A DNA stretch of 64,000 nucleotides from Acidobacterium capsulatum ATCC 51196. GTDB lineage: Bacteria; Acidobacteriota; Terriglobia; Terriglobales; Acidobacteriaceae. Below are positions 17,069 to 24,831 of this stretch, piece after piece. Made by a program: the position numbers and the translations under genes. Below the pieces are notes generated by a model. That model was not told the origin of the DNA. It did no database searches and saw nothing but the letters and a program-made list of their open reading frames with translations. Location of the stretch: assembly GCF_000022565.1 (NCBI RefSeq), contig NC_012483.1, positions 1,736,001 through 1,800,000 on the forward strand, in the 5' to 3' direction. Each line of letters begins with the position of its first letter. Positions within the stretch are counted from its first letter, which is position 1.

Positions 17069-19279
17069 ATGAAGCCTCGCAAACTTTCGCATTTGTGGCC
17101 GCAGCTGCTCAGTTTGCTGCCCCTTGGTCTTCTGGCCCTCGCTGGCTGCGGAGGTTTAGGCTACTCCCCAGGCGTGTCTCAAGCAGGATTTTTCATCACC
17201 TCCACGGCCTCGGACATGAGCACCAATCAGCAGGTCTCTCTGAGCGCGCTTGCGCTCAGCGGTGAACCTGCGCCGGTGCGCTGGTCAGTGGAAAGCGGTG
17301 ACAACGCAGAGACGCTCGGCGAGGGCCGCATCAGCGCCAAGGGGATTTACACTCCCCCGAATGCCTTGTCGCGCAATCTGGTTACGGTGCGGGTGACCGC
17401 CGCACTCCGCAGTGATCCCTCCCGTTCAGTTGCCATCGCCCTGCGCATCCATCCGGGATTTGTGCAGCCATTGCTTCCAGAAGTCGCCACTCTCTCGCTT
17501 CGGTCTTCCCTGCGAGCCAGCGCCCAGATCACTGAAGTCGGCGCAGGCAGCGTCAACTGGTCGCTCTCCTCCGATGCAGCAGGCACCGGCTCAAGCAGCG
17601 GACTAGGCGCGCTCACGGCCAACAACTGCGAGCACTTTGACCAGCAATACACCACCTGCACGGTGACCTACACGGCGCCGGAGAGACTTCCCTCCTCGTC
17701 CGCGGTCTACCTCATCGCCGCCGTGAACGGCACCCAGACCATCGCCTCCAGCAAAATCCTCATCAACGATCATGGGCTCAACAGCACCCCGGCCGCGCAT
17801 CAGGCCGTGCAGGGCAAGCATGCGCTGCTGGGCAGCTCCGGAGGCAATGACAACGACTACGACACTTACACCACGCCAGCGGGCAAGAGCTACATCGCCG
17901 ACTGCTGCGGAGGAACACTGGGCGCATTGGTAGAGGATGACGCCGGGCAAAAATTCATTCTCAGCAACAACCACGTCTTTGCCGAGTCCGACCAGGCAAA
18001 GATCGGCGACGTCATCGACCAGCCCGGCCTGATGGATGGCGCATGCATCCCGCTCAGCGACGCATCGACCCGGCTGCATGCCGTGGGCAGACTCCGCGCT
18101 TATTTGCCGTTGAGCGCGCGATCTACCAACGTCGATGCGGCATTGGCCAGCATCGATCCGGGAGCCATCGACTCCAGCGGGGCCATCCTTGAGCTAGGTT
18201 CCTTGCATGATGGCATTCTTGCGCCTGCTCCGCCCATGACGGGTGAGGGAGAGACACTCGAGCCCGATAACTTTGACATGCCAGTGGTCAAGAGCGGACG
18301 CACCACAGGTCTGACCTGCTCCCACATCAGCGCGGTTGAGCTCGCCGTCAAGGTGAACTACTACAAAGACTGCGCGGAGACGCAGCCCTACGGGGCCAAA
18401 ATTTTTCATGGGCAAATCGCCATTGAGGGCGCGGACTTCACCGACAGCGGAGACTCAGGCGCACTCGTGCTCGACGCAAGAAATGCCGAGGCCATTGGCA
18501 TGTATTTTGCCGGAGGCACCAACGGAGACGGCAAAACTCTGAGTCTCGTCAATCCGATTCATGATGTGCTTTCAGAATTGGGCGGTGCCGTGGGCAGCCC
18601 ACTGCAACTGGTCGGAACGACGAAGCCGCATGCCATCACATGCATTCACTACGGCCAGGGCGGAGGGCGCCAGACTCCTGTGATTCCTGAAATCTGGCGG
18701 CGACGCATACAGTCCGTTCTCTCTTCCACGGAGTATCAACAGTTTCTGCATCGCGTCCCAGCCGGAAGCATTCTGGGTGCAGCAGCCGGAGCCAGTCTGG
18801 ACGAGCGCGGAAAACCCGCACTGATTCTTTACGTCAGCGCAGCTCACAGCAACATGCCCGTTCCGCTGGTGCTGGATGGCGTGCGCACGCAGGTCATCGT
18901 CTCTACGCCTGCGGCCATCGCGCAAGGCAAGGCTCCCCGAGCACCTCTGCCGCCGAACGGACTACATCTCTCCCCCAGCAGCCTGGCGCATGCCAGGCAA
19001 ATCGCGCAGCGGTACACCGGGCAACTGATGCACGACCCGGCCATTCTGGGAGTGGGCGTAGCGCAGAGCCTGGACCACCCTAGCGAAGCCGCGCTGCTGG
19101 TTCTGGTAGAGGTGGGGCGCATTCCTCGACATCAACCTACGACGCTGGATGGCCTGCGCGTGCGCTATCTGCATCTGCAGCGTTTTCACGTCACCCGCGA
19201 GCGCAGCCAGCAGCGCCCTGCCCCCTCAAGCTGTTCCCTATCCCGGATACAGCCCAGCACCTGGAAGCCACAAGACTAA
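17069..19279 (+). CDS. Lipoprotein with trypsin-like serine peptidase domain
   Basis: A 736-residue predicted lipoprotein: signal peptide with lipobox LAGC, giving a lipidated Cys near residue 26. Residues 30-240 look like Ig-like/bacterial surface domains (VSLSALALSGEPAPVRWSVE, GIYTPPNA). A chymotrypsin-fold domain follows, with His302 in LSNNHVFAE, Asp356 in NVDAALASID and Ser463 in GDSGALVLD. All three triad residues are in the right order. The last 200 residues contain another domain (DPAILGVGVAQSLDHPSEAAL) of unknown role. ATG 17069 is chosen because GAGGAAG precedes it and the signal peptide starts there. It lies downstream of the ABC exporter and converges on a histidine kinase gene. 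Substrate unknown. Confidence 0.75.
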   Translation: MKPRKLSHLWPQLLSLLPLGLLALAGCGGLGYSPGVSQAGFFITSTASDMSTNQQVSLSALALSGEPAPVRWSVESGDNAETLGEGRISAKGIYTPPNALSRNLVTVRVTAALRSDPSRSVAIALRIHPGFVQPLLPEVATLSLRSSLRASAQITEVGAGSVNWSLSSDAAGTGSSSGLGALTANNCEHFDQQYTTCTVTYTAPERLPSSSAVYLIAAVNGTQTIASSKILINDHGLNSTPAAHQAVQGKHALLGSSGGNDNDYDTYTTPAGKSYIADCCGGTLGALVEDDAGQKFILSNNHVFAESDQAKIGDVIDQPGLMDGACIPLSDASTRLHAVGRLRAYLPLSARSTNVDAALASIDPGAIDSSGAILELGSLHDGILAPAPPMTGEGETLEPDNFDMPVVKSGRTTGLTCSHISAVELAVKVNYYKDCAETQPYGAKIFHGQIAIEGADFTDSGDSGALVLDARNAEAIGMYFAGGTNGDGKTLSLVNPIHDVLSELGGAVGSPLQLVGTTKPHAITCIHYGQGGGRQTPVIPEIWRRRIQSVLSSTEYQQFLHRVPAGSILGAAAGASLDERGKPALILYVSAAHSNMPVPLVLDGVRTQVIVSTPAAIAQGKAPRAPLPPNGLHLSPSSLAHARQIAQRYTGQLMHDPAILGVGVAQSLDHPSEAALLVLVEVGRIPRHQPTTLDGLRVRYLHLQRFHVTRERSQQRPAPSSCSLSRIQPSTWKPQD

Positions 19280-19289
19280 ACTGCCGACG

Positions 19290-21176
19290 CTATTCCGGAG
19301 CGGAGGCAATGGCCTTTGGCTCTTCCAGATGCGGGAAAAAGATACGAAAGACCGTGCCCGTGGCCCTATTGTTGCGGTCTCCCTTAGCGGCAAAGCTGCG
19401 CAAAGCGACGGCTGCCTGATGCTTGCGTAAAATCTGAGCGCTCACCCAAAGTCCCAGGCCAGTTCCCGTCGCATCCTTGGTTGTATAGAACGGCTCAAAG
19501 ATGTGCGGCAGATGATCGCCGTCAATGCCGCACCCGGTATCGGCAATCGTGACCAGCACGCCACGCTGGCCGGGCTCTCTCTGGCTGCGGGCGGGGCGAA
19601 TGCGCACGGTAAGATGGCCCCCGCCGGGCATCATGGCATCTACCGCGTTGGTCACCAGATTGGTGAAAATCTGCCTCACTTCGCCCGCAAAGCAGAAGAG
19701 TGGCACGGTGTCTTCGTATTCACGAATCACCTTGATCTGCAAAGACACCAGCCGCCCCTGGTGCAGCGCCAGCACGGAGTCCATCAATTCGCTCAGCCTG
19801 GCCTCGCTCGGCAAAGTGGATTGCCGGTAGAACCGCAGCGTCTGCTGCGCAACCTCAGAGACGCGAGCTACCTCATGCTGCGCCATCGCGACATAGCGCG
19901 CGGAGTCTTCGTCGAGGTCCGCCTGATGCAGCAGATAGAGCAGATTGGTCACAGCTTCCAGAGGATTGTTGATTTCATGCGCGATGGAGGCAGCCAGACG
20001 TCCAGCCGCTGCCAGCTTCTCGCTCTTGCGCAGCGCTTCTTCAGCCTGGTGCCGCTGGGTCGTGTCCACCAGAACGGCTCCAACCCAGCGAACCTGTTCG
20101 TCTTCGGTATGAATGGGATAAAGGTGAGCAATCCACGTTCTTGCGCGGGCCGCGTTGCCCTGCAAGCTTGCGGTCAACTCAAGATCGCGCACTGGCTCGC
20201 CGCTGGCAAGCACACGACTCACCGCTTCTTCGAGGCTCGCGCCTGCTTCTCCCGGAAATATCTCCACTGCTGTTTTGCCGACATACCGGTAGAGATGATG
20301 CGCATCCGTTCCGGCCAGAAAGGTATTCACGCGCACCACATGATGCCGCCGGTCAAAAAAGATAAACCCGATCGGCGCATTCGCCAGAATCGAGTCCAGC
20401 AGCGCCAGTGTTTCGCCTGACTGGGCGCGCTGTTCCTGCACAATCATGATCAAGCGATGAAAGGCTGCCGTGAGTTCTCCAATCTCGTTGTCGACATTGG
20501 CCGGGAGTGGCAAAGCGGTCTTGTCTTCAGGATTGAGAATCAACTGGCGCGTGGCATCCAGCAGGCGCACCAGAGGACGCGCGAGGCTATTGGCAAGAAT
20601 GCCTGCCAGCCACGTACAACCGGCCAGCGCGATCACCGCGGCAAAAAATGTGATGCGCAGCGTGGAATGCAACTCATGACGATCGGCGGCCTCAGAAGGC
20701 AGCACGATCACATACCCATACAAGGTGCCGTGAACACGCATCGCCGCAATGGCGGCGTTGACCTTGCCGTGGTGGTCAATGCTGAGCAGCGGCTTGTTTG
20801 AGCCTGCTGCCTGGCTCAGACTCAGCGCCGGGAAGGGAGATTTACCCGAGAGACTGACGGCCAGCACTTTGCCCGAGGGGTCAAGAATCTCGATGCCCTG
20901 AATTCCCGGATCGTGCCGTGCTCCTGCAATCACGCCTGCCAGGTCTCCGGTGTCGCCATCTCGCAGCGCGGCTGCGGCCTCGGCTGCCGAGAGGCTGGCT
21001 TCATATATGGCGCGCCGCCCTGTACGCACGCGCAGCTCAGACTGCTCGGCACGCAGCAATAGCATGACGAAGAGTCCCAGAACCACGAGTTCCAGCACAA
21101 CCAGGCCGACGATGAGTTGCCCGCGCACCGAGCGAGGACTCACCCTTCGCAGCCACGACGCCAATCGGCTTTTCAT
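19290..21176 (-). CDS. Membrane sensor histidine kinase (HAMP-PAS-HisKA-HATPase)
   Basis: A 628-residue kinase. Two transmembrane helices (about residues 18-40 and 175-197) flank an extracytoplasmic sensor domain of about 130 residues. A HAMP linker, a PAS domain (about 260-375), the phospho-acceptor His near 399 in SIAHEINNPLEAVTNLL, and the ATPase boxes NLVTNAVDAM, DTGCGI, FEPFYTTK and GTGLGLWV follow. This is the NtrB/ZraS-like architecture. Its ATG overlaps the end of the upstream ypdA gene by 4 bases, so the two are translationally coupled. No response regulator is adjacent. The coupling suggests, but does not prove, that it senses redox or thiol status. Confidence 0.9.
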   Translation of the reverse strand: MKSRLASWLRRVSPRSVRGQLIVGLVVLELVVLGLFVMLLLRAEQSELRVRTGRRAIYEASLSAAEAAAALRDGDTGDLAGVIAGARHDPGIQGIEILDPSGKVLAVSLSGKSPFPALSLSQAAGSNKPLLSIDHHGKVNAAIAAMRVHGTLYGYVIVLPSEAADRHELHSTLRITFFAAVIALAGCTWLAGILANSLARPLVRLLDATRQLILNPEDKTALPLPANVDNEIGELTAAFHRLIMIVQEQRAQSGETLALLDSILANAPIGFIFFDRRHHVVRVNTFLAGTDAHHLYRYVGKTAVEIFPGEAGASLEEAVSRVLASGEPVRDLELTASLQGNAARARTWIAHLYPIHTEDEQVRWVGAVLVDTTQRHQAEEALRKSEKLAAAGRLAASIAHEINNPLEAVTNLLYLLHQADLDEDSARYVAMAQHEVARVSEVAQQTLRFYRQSTLPSEARLSELMDSVLALHQGRLVSLQIKVIREYEDTVPLFCFAGEVRQIFTNLVTNAVDAMMPGGGHLTVRIRPARSQREPGQRGVLVTIADTGCGIDGDHLPHIFEPFYTTKDATGTGLGLWVSAQILRKHQAAVALRSFAAKGDRNNRATGTVFRIFFPHLEEPKAIASAPE

Positions 21177-22207
21177 CTTCCCGGTCGCACCTCCGCAACC
21201 GATTGCGGCTGCGCGCCAAGTTTAATCGCCAGATCGCTGGCAATCTGCCGCCCATGAAAGCGGCCATTCTCTATAAAGATTTCATTGGTGCGCGCACCGG
21301 CGACAATTACGCCTGCCAGATAGATGCCGGCCACATTGCTCTCCAGGCTCTCGGGATCAAAGACCGGCATACGGTCCGGCCCTTCGATCCGCACGCCGAG
21401 CGATTCCAGAAATCTGAAGTCCGGTTTGTAGCCCGTCATGGCAAAGACAAAGTCGTTCGGCACAATCTTCAGACCATCTGGCGTTTCAAGCGTCACCGTG
21501 TCGAGTCCAATCTCCACGACGCGCGTGCTGAACAGACCCTGCACCTCGCCATTCTTAATGCGGTTTTCAATGTCCGGCTTGATCCAGTACTTCACGTGCC
21601 GGTGCATCTCGGGCCCGCGATGCACCAGAGTCACACGCGCGCCGTGCCGCCACAGCTCCAGCGCCGCAATGGCCGCCGAGTTCTTGCCGCCGATCACCAG
21701 TACATCCTGATCGTAGTAAGGATGAGGATCGGTGTAATAGTGCATCACCTTCGGCAACTCTTCGCCGGGGACATTCAGATTATTCGGAAGATCGTAGTAG
21801 CCCGTGGAAAGAATCAGCTTGCGCGCAGTGTATGTGCGTTCACGTCCGTAGCGATCAGATGTCAGAATGCGAAAATCCCCATCCTCCCCGTCCACCGAGA
21901 GAACGGTCTGATACTGCCGCACATCGAGCCGGTAATGCATCGCGACCTTGCGGTAGTATTCCAGCGCCTCATTGCGATTCGGCTTGGCATGGGGACTCGG
22001 GAACGGGATATTCCCAATCTCCAGCAGCTCTGACGTCGTGAAAAATGTCATGTGCGACGGATAGTGGAAGAGCGAATTGCACAGGCACCCTTTATCGACC
22101 ACCATCACGCGGTAGCCAGCCTGTTGGGCATCAATGGCGCAGGCGAGTCCCGTGGGGCCGGCGCCAATCACCAGCACGTCGGTGCTGTAGGACCTGGAGC
22201 TTTCCAT
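21173..22207 (-). CDS. ypdA: YpdA-family bacillithiol disulfide reductase (putative)
   Basis: A 344-residue FAD/NAD(P)H flavoprotein of the thioredoxin-reductase-like group. It has the FAD Rossmann motif VIGAGPTGLACAI (about residues 13-25) and the NADPH-binding loop VIGGKNSAAIAALEL. After the FAD motif comes the YpdA hallmark KGCLCNSLFHYPSHMTFFTTSELLEIG. It lacks the CxxC redox pair of thioredoxin reductase, as YpdA does. In Firmicutes YpdA (Bdr) reduces bacillithiol disulfide with NADPH; bacillithiol synthesis is predicted in acidobacteria too. It is the first gene of a two-gene minus-strand unit with the histidine kinase and is divergent from aspA. Confidence 0.85.
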   Translation of the reverse strand: MESSRSYSTDVLVIGAGPTGLACAIDAQQAGYRVMVVDKGCLCNSLFHYPSHMTFFTTSELLEIGNIPFPSPHAKPNRNEALEYYRKVAMHYRLDVRQYQTVLSVDGEDGDFRILTSDRYGRERTYTARKLILSTGYYDLPNNLNVPGEELPKVMHYYTDPHPYYDQDVLVIGGKNSAAIAALELWRHGARVTLVHRGPEMHRHVKYWIKPDIENRIKNGEVQGLFSTRVVEIGLDTVTLETPDGLKIVPNDFVFAMTGYKPDFRFLESLGVRIEGPDRMPVFDPESLESNVAGIYLAGVIVAGARTNEIFIENGRFHGRQIASDLAIKLGAQPQSVAEVRPGR

Positions 22208-22283
22208 ACCAGTAGCTTAGACGATGCGGAGTCCGGCTGGGCCCATTCCTGAAAGCACAGCCGTAACTCGCTATACTCAAAAG

Positions 22284-22344
22284 TTGACATTCAACGGCTG
22301 TTTTGCACTTTTTTGAATTTCACATTGCCATTCGATCAGGAGAA
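22284..22344 (+). promoter_or_regulatory. Putative promoter -35 box and ribosome site of the aspartase gene
   Basis: TTGACA at 22284-22289 is a perfect -35 consensus in the ypdA-aspA divergent region. No good -10 stands 17 bases downstream, so only the -35 is convincing. AGGAGA at 22339-22344 is a clear ribosome-binding site before ATG 22353. Confidence 0.35.
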
Positions 22345-22352
22345 TTGTCTGC

Positions 22353-23786
22353 ATGACGGAGTTGCGTAAAGAGAAAGATTCACTGGGTTTTGTCGAGGTT
22401 CCTGCAAATGCCTATTACGGCGCACAAACCGCACGGGCCGTGGAGAATTACCCCATCTCGGGCATGCGTGCGCATCCGCAGTTGATCCGCGCCTTCGGCA
22501 TGGTGAAGCAGGCCGCCGCCGAAGCAAACCAGGAGCTGGGCCTGGTCGAAGCGCCCCGCGCCGAAGCCATCCGCAAGGCCGCGCAGGAAGTCATGGACGG
22601 CAAGTGGAATGCCGAGTTCGTGGTGGATGTTTTTCAGGCGGGCGCGGGCGTCAGCTTCCACATGAACACCAACGAAGTCATCGCCAACCGCGCCAATGAG
22701 ATTCTGGGCGGCAAGCTGGGTGAATACGCGCAGGTGCATCCCAACGACCACGTCAACTACGGCCAATCGACCAACGATGTCTTCCCGACCGGCATGCGCG
22801 TGGCCACTTTGCTGGCTCTTGAAACGCTCTACCCCGTGCTCGACAAGCTGGCCGCAACCTTTGAAGCCAAGGCAAAAGAGTTCCATGATGTGATGAAGTC
22901 AGGCCGCACGCACATGCAGGACGCGGTGCCGATTCGCCTCGGGCAGGAGTTCGCGGCCTATGGCCTGGCCATCGAAAAGGGCAAGAAGTTCCTCACGCTG
23001 GCGGCCGATTCCCTGCGCGAACTGGGCCTCGGCGGCAGCGCCGTCGGCACGGGCATCAATACACATCCCGATTACCGCGCCAAGGCCGTGGCCGCGCTGA
23101 GCCGCATCTCCGGCCAGAAGCTGACCCCGGCCGCCGACATGCGCTGGGCGATGCAGTCCAACGCCTGCATGGCCGATGTAAGCGCCGCGCTGCGCGGCAT
23201 TGCGCTCGAAGTCATCCGCATCTCAAACGATCTTCGCCTGATCTCCTCTGGGCCCAACACCGGGTATGCGGAGATCTATCTGCCCAGCCTGCAGCCCGGC
23301 TCCTCGATCATGCCCGGCAAGATCAACCCTGTCATGCCCGAACTCGCCGCCATGGTCAGCTTCCAGGTCGTCGGCAACGACACCGCCGTCGCCATGGCCG
23401 TGCAGGCGGGTCAGCTTGAGTTGAACGTCATGATGCCCACCATGGCCTACAGCGTGCTGCAGAGCATCACGATTCTGGCCAACATGCTGCGTCAGTTCAA
23501 TGACCGCTGCGTGGCCGGCATCACGGCCAATGCCGAGCGCTGCGCGCAATATGCGCAAAGCACCGTTTCTCTGGCGACGGCGCTCAACCCCTATATCGGC
23601 TACGCCAAAGCGGCTGAAATCGTGAAGGAATCGGTCGCCACCGGCCAGTCCATCATCTCCATAGCCCGCTCGAAGGGATTGCTCAGCGAACAGGAGATCT
23701 CAGAAATTCTCGACCCGGTGCGCATGACCGAGCCGCAGTATCCTCTGGATGCAGCCAAGGAGCGCGACAAAAAGGTGAAGTCGTAA
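22353..23786 (+). CDS. aspA: Aspartate ammonia-lyase (aspartase/fumarase superfamily)
   Basis: A 477-residue tetrameric lyase that splits L-aspartate into fumarate and ammonia. The superfamily active-site loop GSSIMPGKINPVMPE is at about residues 317-331, with the catalytic Ser in it. The N-terminal block YYGAQTARAVENYPISG, the SGRTHMQDAVP segment and QLELNVMMP look more like aspartase than class II fumarase (which typically has KYWGAQTQRSLENF). FumC remains the alternative because the two share the fold and most motifs. The ATG is preceded by AGGAGA. A strong hairpin ends the transcript at 23811. Confidence 0.78.
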   Translation: MTELRKEKDSLGFVEVPANAYYGAQTARAVENYPISGMRAHPQLIRAFGMVKQAAAEANQELGLVEAPRAEAIRKAAQEVMDGKWNAEFVVDVFQAGAGVSFHMNTNEVIANRANEILGGKLGEYAQVHPNDHVNYGQSTNDVFPTGMRVATLLALETLYPVLDKLAATFEAKAKEFHDVMKSGRTHMQDAVPIRLGQEFAAYGLAIEKGKKFLTLAADSLRELGLGGSAVGTGINTHPDYRAKAVAALSRISGQKLTPAADMRWAMQSNACMADVSAALRGIALEVIRISNDLRLISSGPNTGYAEIYLPSLQPGSSIMPGKINPVMPELAAMVSFQVVGNDTAVAMAVQAGQLELNVMMPTMAYSVLQSITILANMLRQFNDRCVAGITANAERCAQYAQSTVSLATALNPYIGYAKAAEIVKESVATGQSIISIARSKGLLSEQEISEILDPVRMTEPQYPLDAAKERDKKVKS

Positions 23787-23810
23787 TCCATTCCCAGATC
23801 GGTACCAAAT

Positions 23811-23842
23811 GAGAAAGGCCGTGCGAAAGCACGGCCTTTCTC
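23811..23842. terminator. Bidirectional terminator hairpin after aspA
   Basis: A perfect 14-bp stem, GAGAAAGGCCGTGC (23811-23824) with GCACGGCCTTTCTC (23829-23842), is closed by a GAAA tetraloop. It lies between the convergent aspA and outer-membrane protein genes and can serve both strands. Confidence 0.85.
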
Positions 23843-23860
23843 TTGCGCTAAATCGCGCGT

Positions 23861-24658
23861 CTACTTCCGGTGACGGCCAAACGTGTAATTCCGCCGGTGC
23901 TTGAAGCGGTACACGAGATCGATCTGCCACCCCTTGTTGTACTGCATCTGGCTGCCATAATTCGTGATAAGCATGTTCGGAGTCAGGCGCAGAGCCAGCC
24001 CAGGGCTCAGGTTGTAGTCCACCGAAGCGCCGACGTTAATCGCGGGCGACCACTGATCCTTGTAAAGCCCCACATCCTCAGGAGGCAAGCCGTTGGTATC
24101 GATGCTGAACTTGCCCTGCCCGACGCCACCGAGTACCTGCGCCGTCCAGCCCCAGTGCTGCCCATGGTAAAAGCGGTACGTCGGGCCAGCCATGTATACA
24201 TACTGGGTGATGTTTGGCTGGTAAGCACGGTTCACGCCGTTCGGGTGTGCGTTCGTGTAGGCCGAGCCGTAATAGCCACGAACCTCTGCCGTGATGCCCA
24301 GATCACCCTTCAGATAATCGGTCAGCCCCAGATTCCAGGCCACTTCCTGATTGTGCTGCAAGTATTGCCCTGGGCGAAAACGCAGGTATCCGCCGCCGAA
24401 GAAGAGCTCATACTTGTGGTTGTACGTCTGAATATCTAGCTGATGAATGCGCTGCCGGCGGCGCGCATCCAGACGGCGCTGCGCTTCCTGTAGCACCAGG
24501 GCGCGCTGCTGGGTTGCCTGCGGCGGCTGGTACTGCTGCATCTGATCCTGCGAGGAAGACGGTGTGAGCGACTGCTGCGCGCGCGAAAGCTGAGGAAAAG
24601 CGAACGCCAGGGCGAGAGCCGGATACACGGCGTACCCGAAACACTTGCGAAACCACAT
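23861..24658 (-). CDS. Outer-membrane beta-barrel protein
   Basis: About 266 residues. A signal peptide (MWFRKCFGYAVYPALALAFAFPQLSRA) is followed by a Gln-rich segment and a short helical stretch (ALVLQEAQRRLDARRRQ). Alternating hydrophobic strands then run to the C-terminus (YELFFGGGYLRFRPGQYLQ, YVYMAGPTYRFYHGQHWGWTAQVLGG, ALRLTPNMLITNYG). This is the layout of a small OmpA/OprF-like or opacity-type barrel. The ATG at 24658 is chosen over the longer frame to 24748 because the signal peptide begins there and GGAGGG is upstream. Transport function unknown. Confidence 0.75.
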   Translation of the reverse strand: MWFRKCFGYAVYPALALAFAFPQLSRAQQSLTPSSSQDQMQQYQPPQATQQRALVLQEAQRRLDARRRQRIHQLDIQTYNHKYELFFGGGYLRFRPGQYLQHNQEVAWNLGLTDYLKGDLGITAEVRGYYGSAYTNAHPNGVNRAYQPNITQYVYMAGPTYRFYHGQHWGWTAQVLGGVGQGKFSIDTNGLPPEDVGLYKDQWSPAINVGASVDYNLSPGLALRLTPNMLITNYGSQMQYNKGWQIDLVYRFKHRRNYTFGRHRK

Positions 24659-24785
24659 GAACCTGTAAGCCCTCCATGACTCACTGCCACTCGGGGACAG
24701 AAAAGCCAGAAATTTGCCTGTGCTCTCATTAAAGCATTTAGCGGGCATCCTTGGCTGCTTTTCCCCGGCGAATCGGCGGAAAAGA

Positions 24786-24818
24786 AAATGGCGCCGGGAG
24801 AACTTCCCGGCGCCATTT
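24786..24818 (-). terminator. Rho-independent terminator of the first TonB-receptor gene
   Basis: A perfect 14-bp G+C-rich stem, AAATGGCGCCGGGA (24786-24799) with TCCCGGCGCCATTT (24805-24818), has a 5-base loop. On the minus strand it is followed by TTTTCTTTTCC, as expected for a terminator of the gene ending at 24832. Confidence 0.85.
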
Positions 24819-24831
24819 CCAGTGGAAAACC

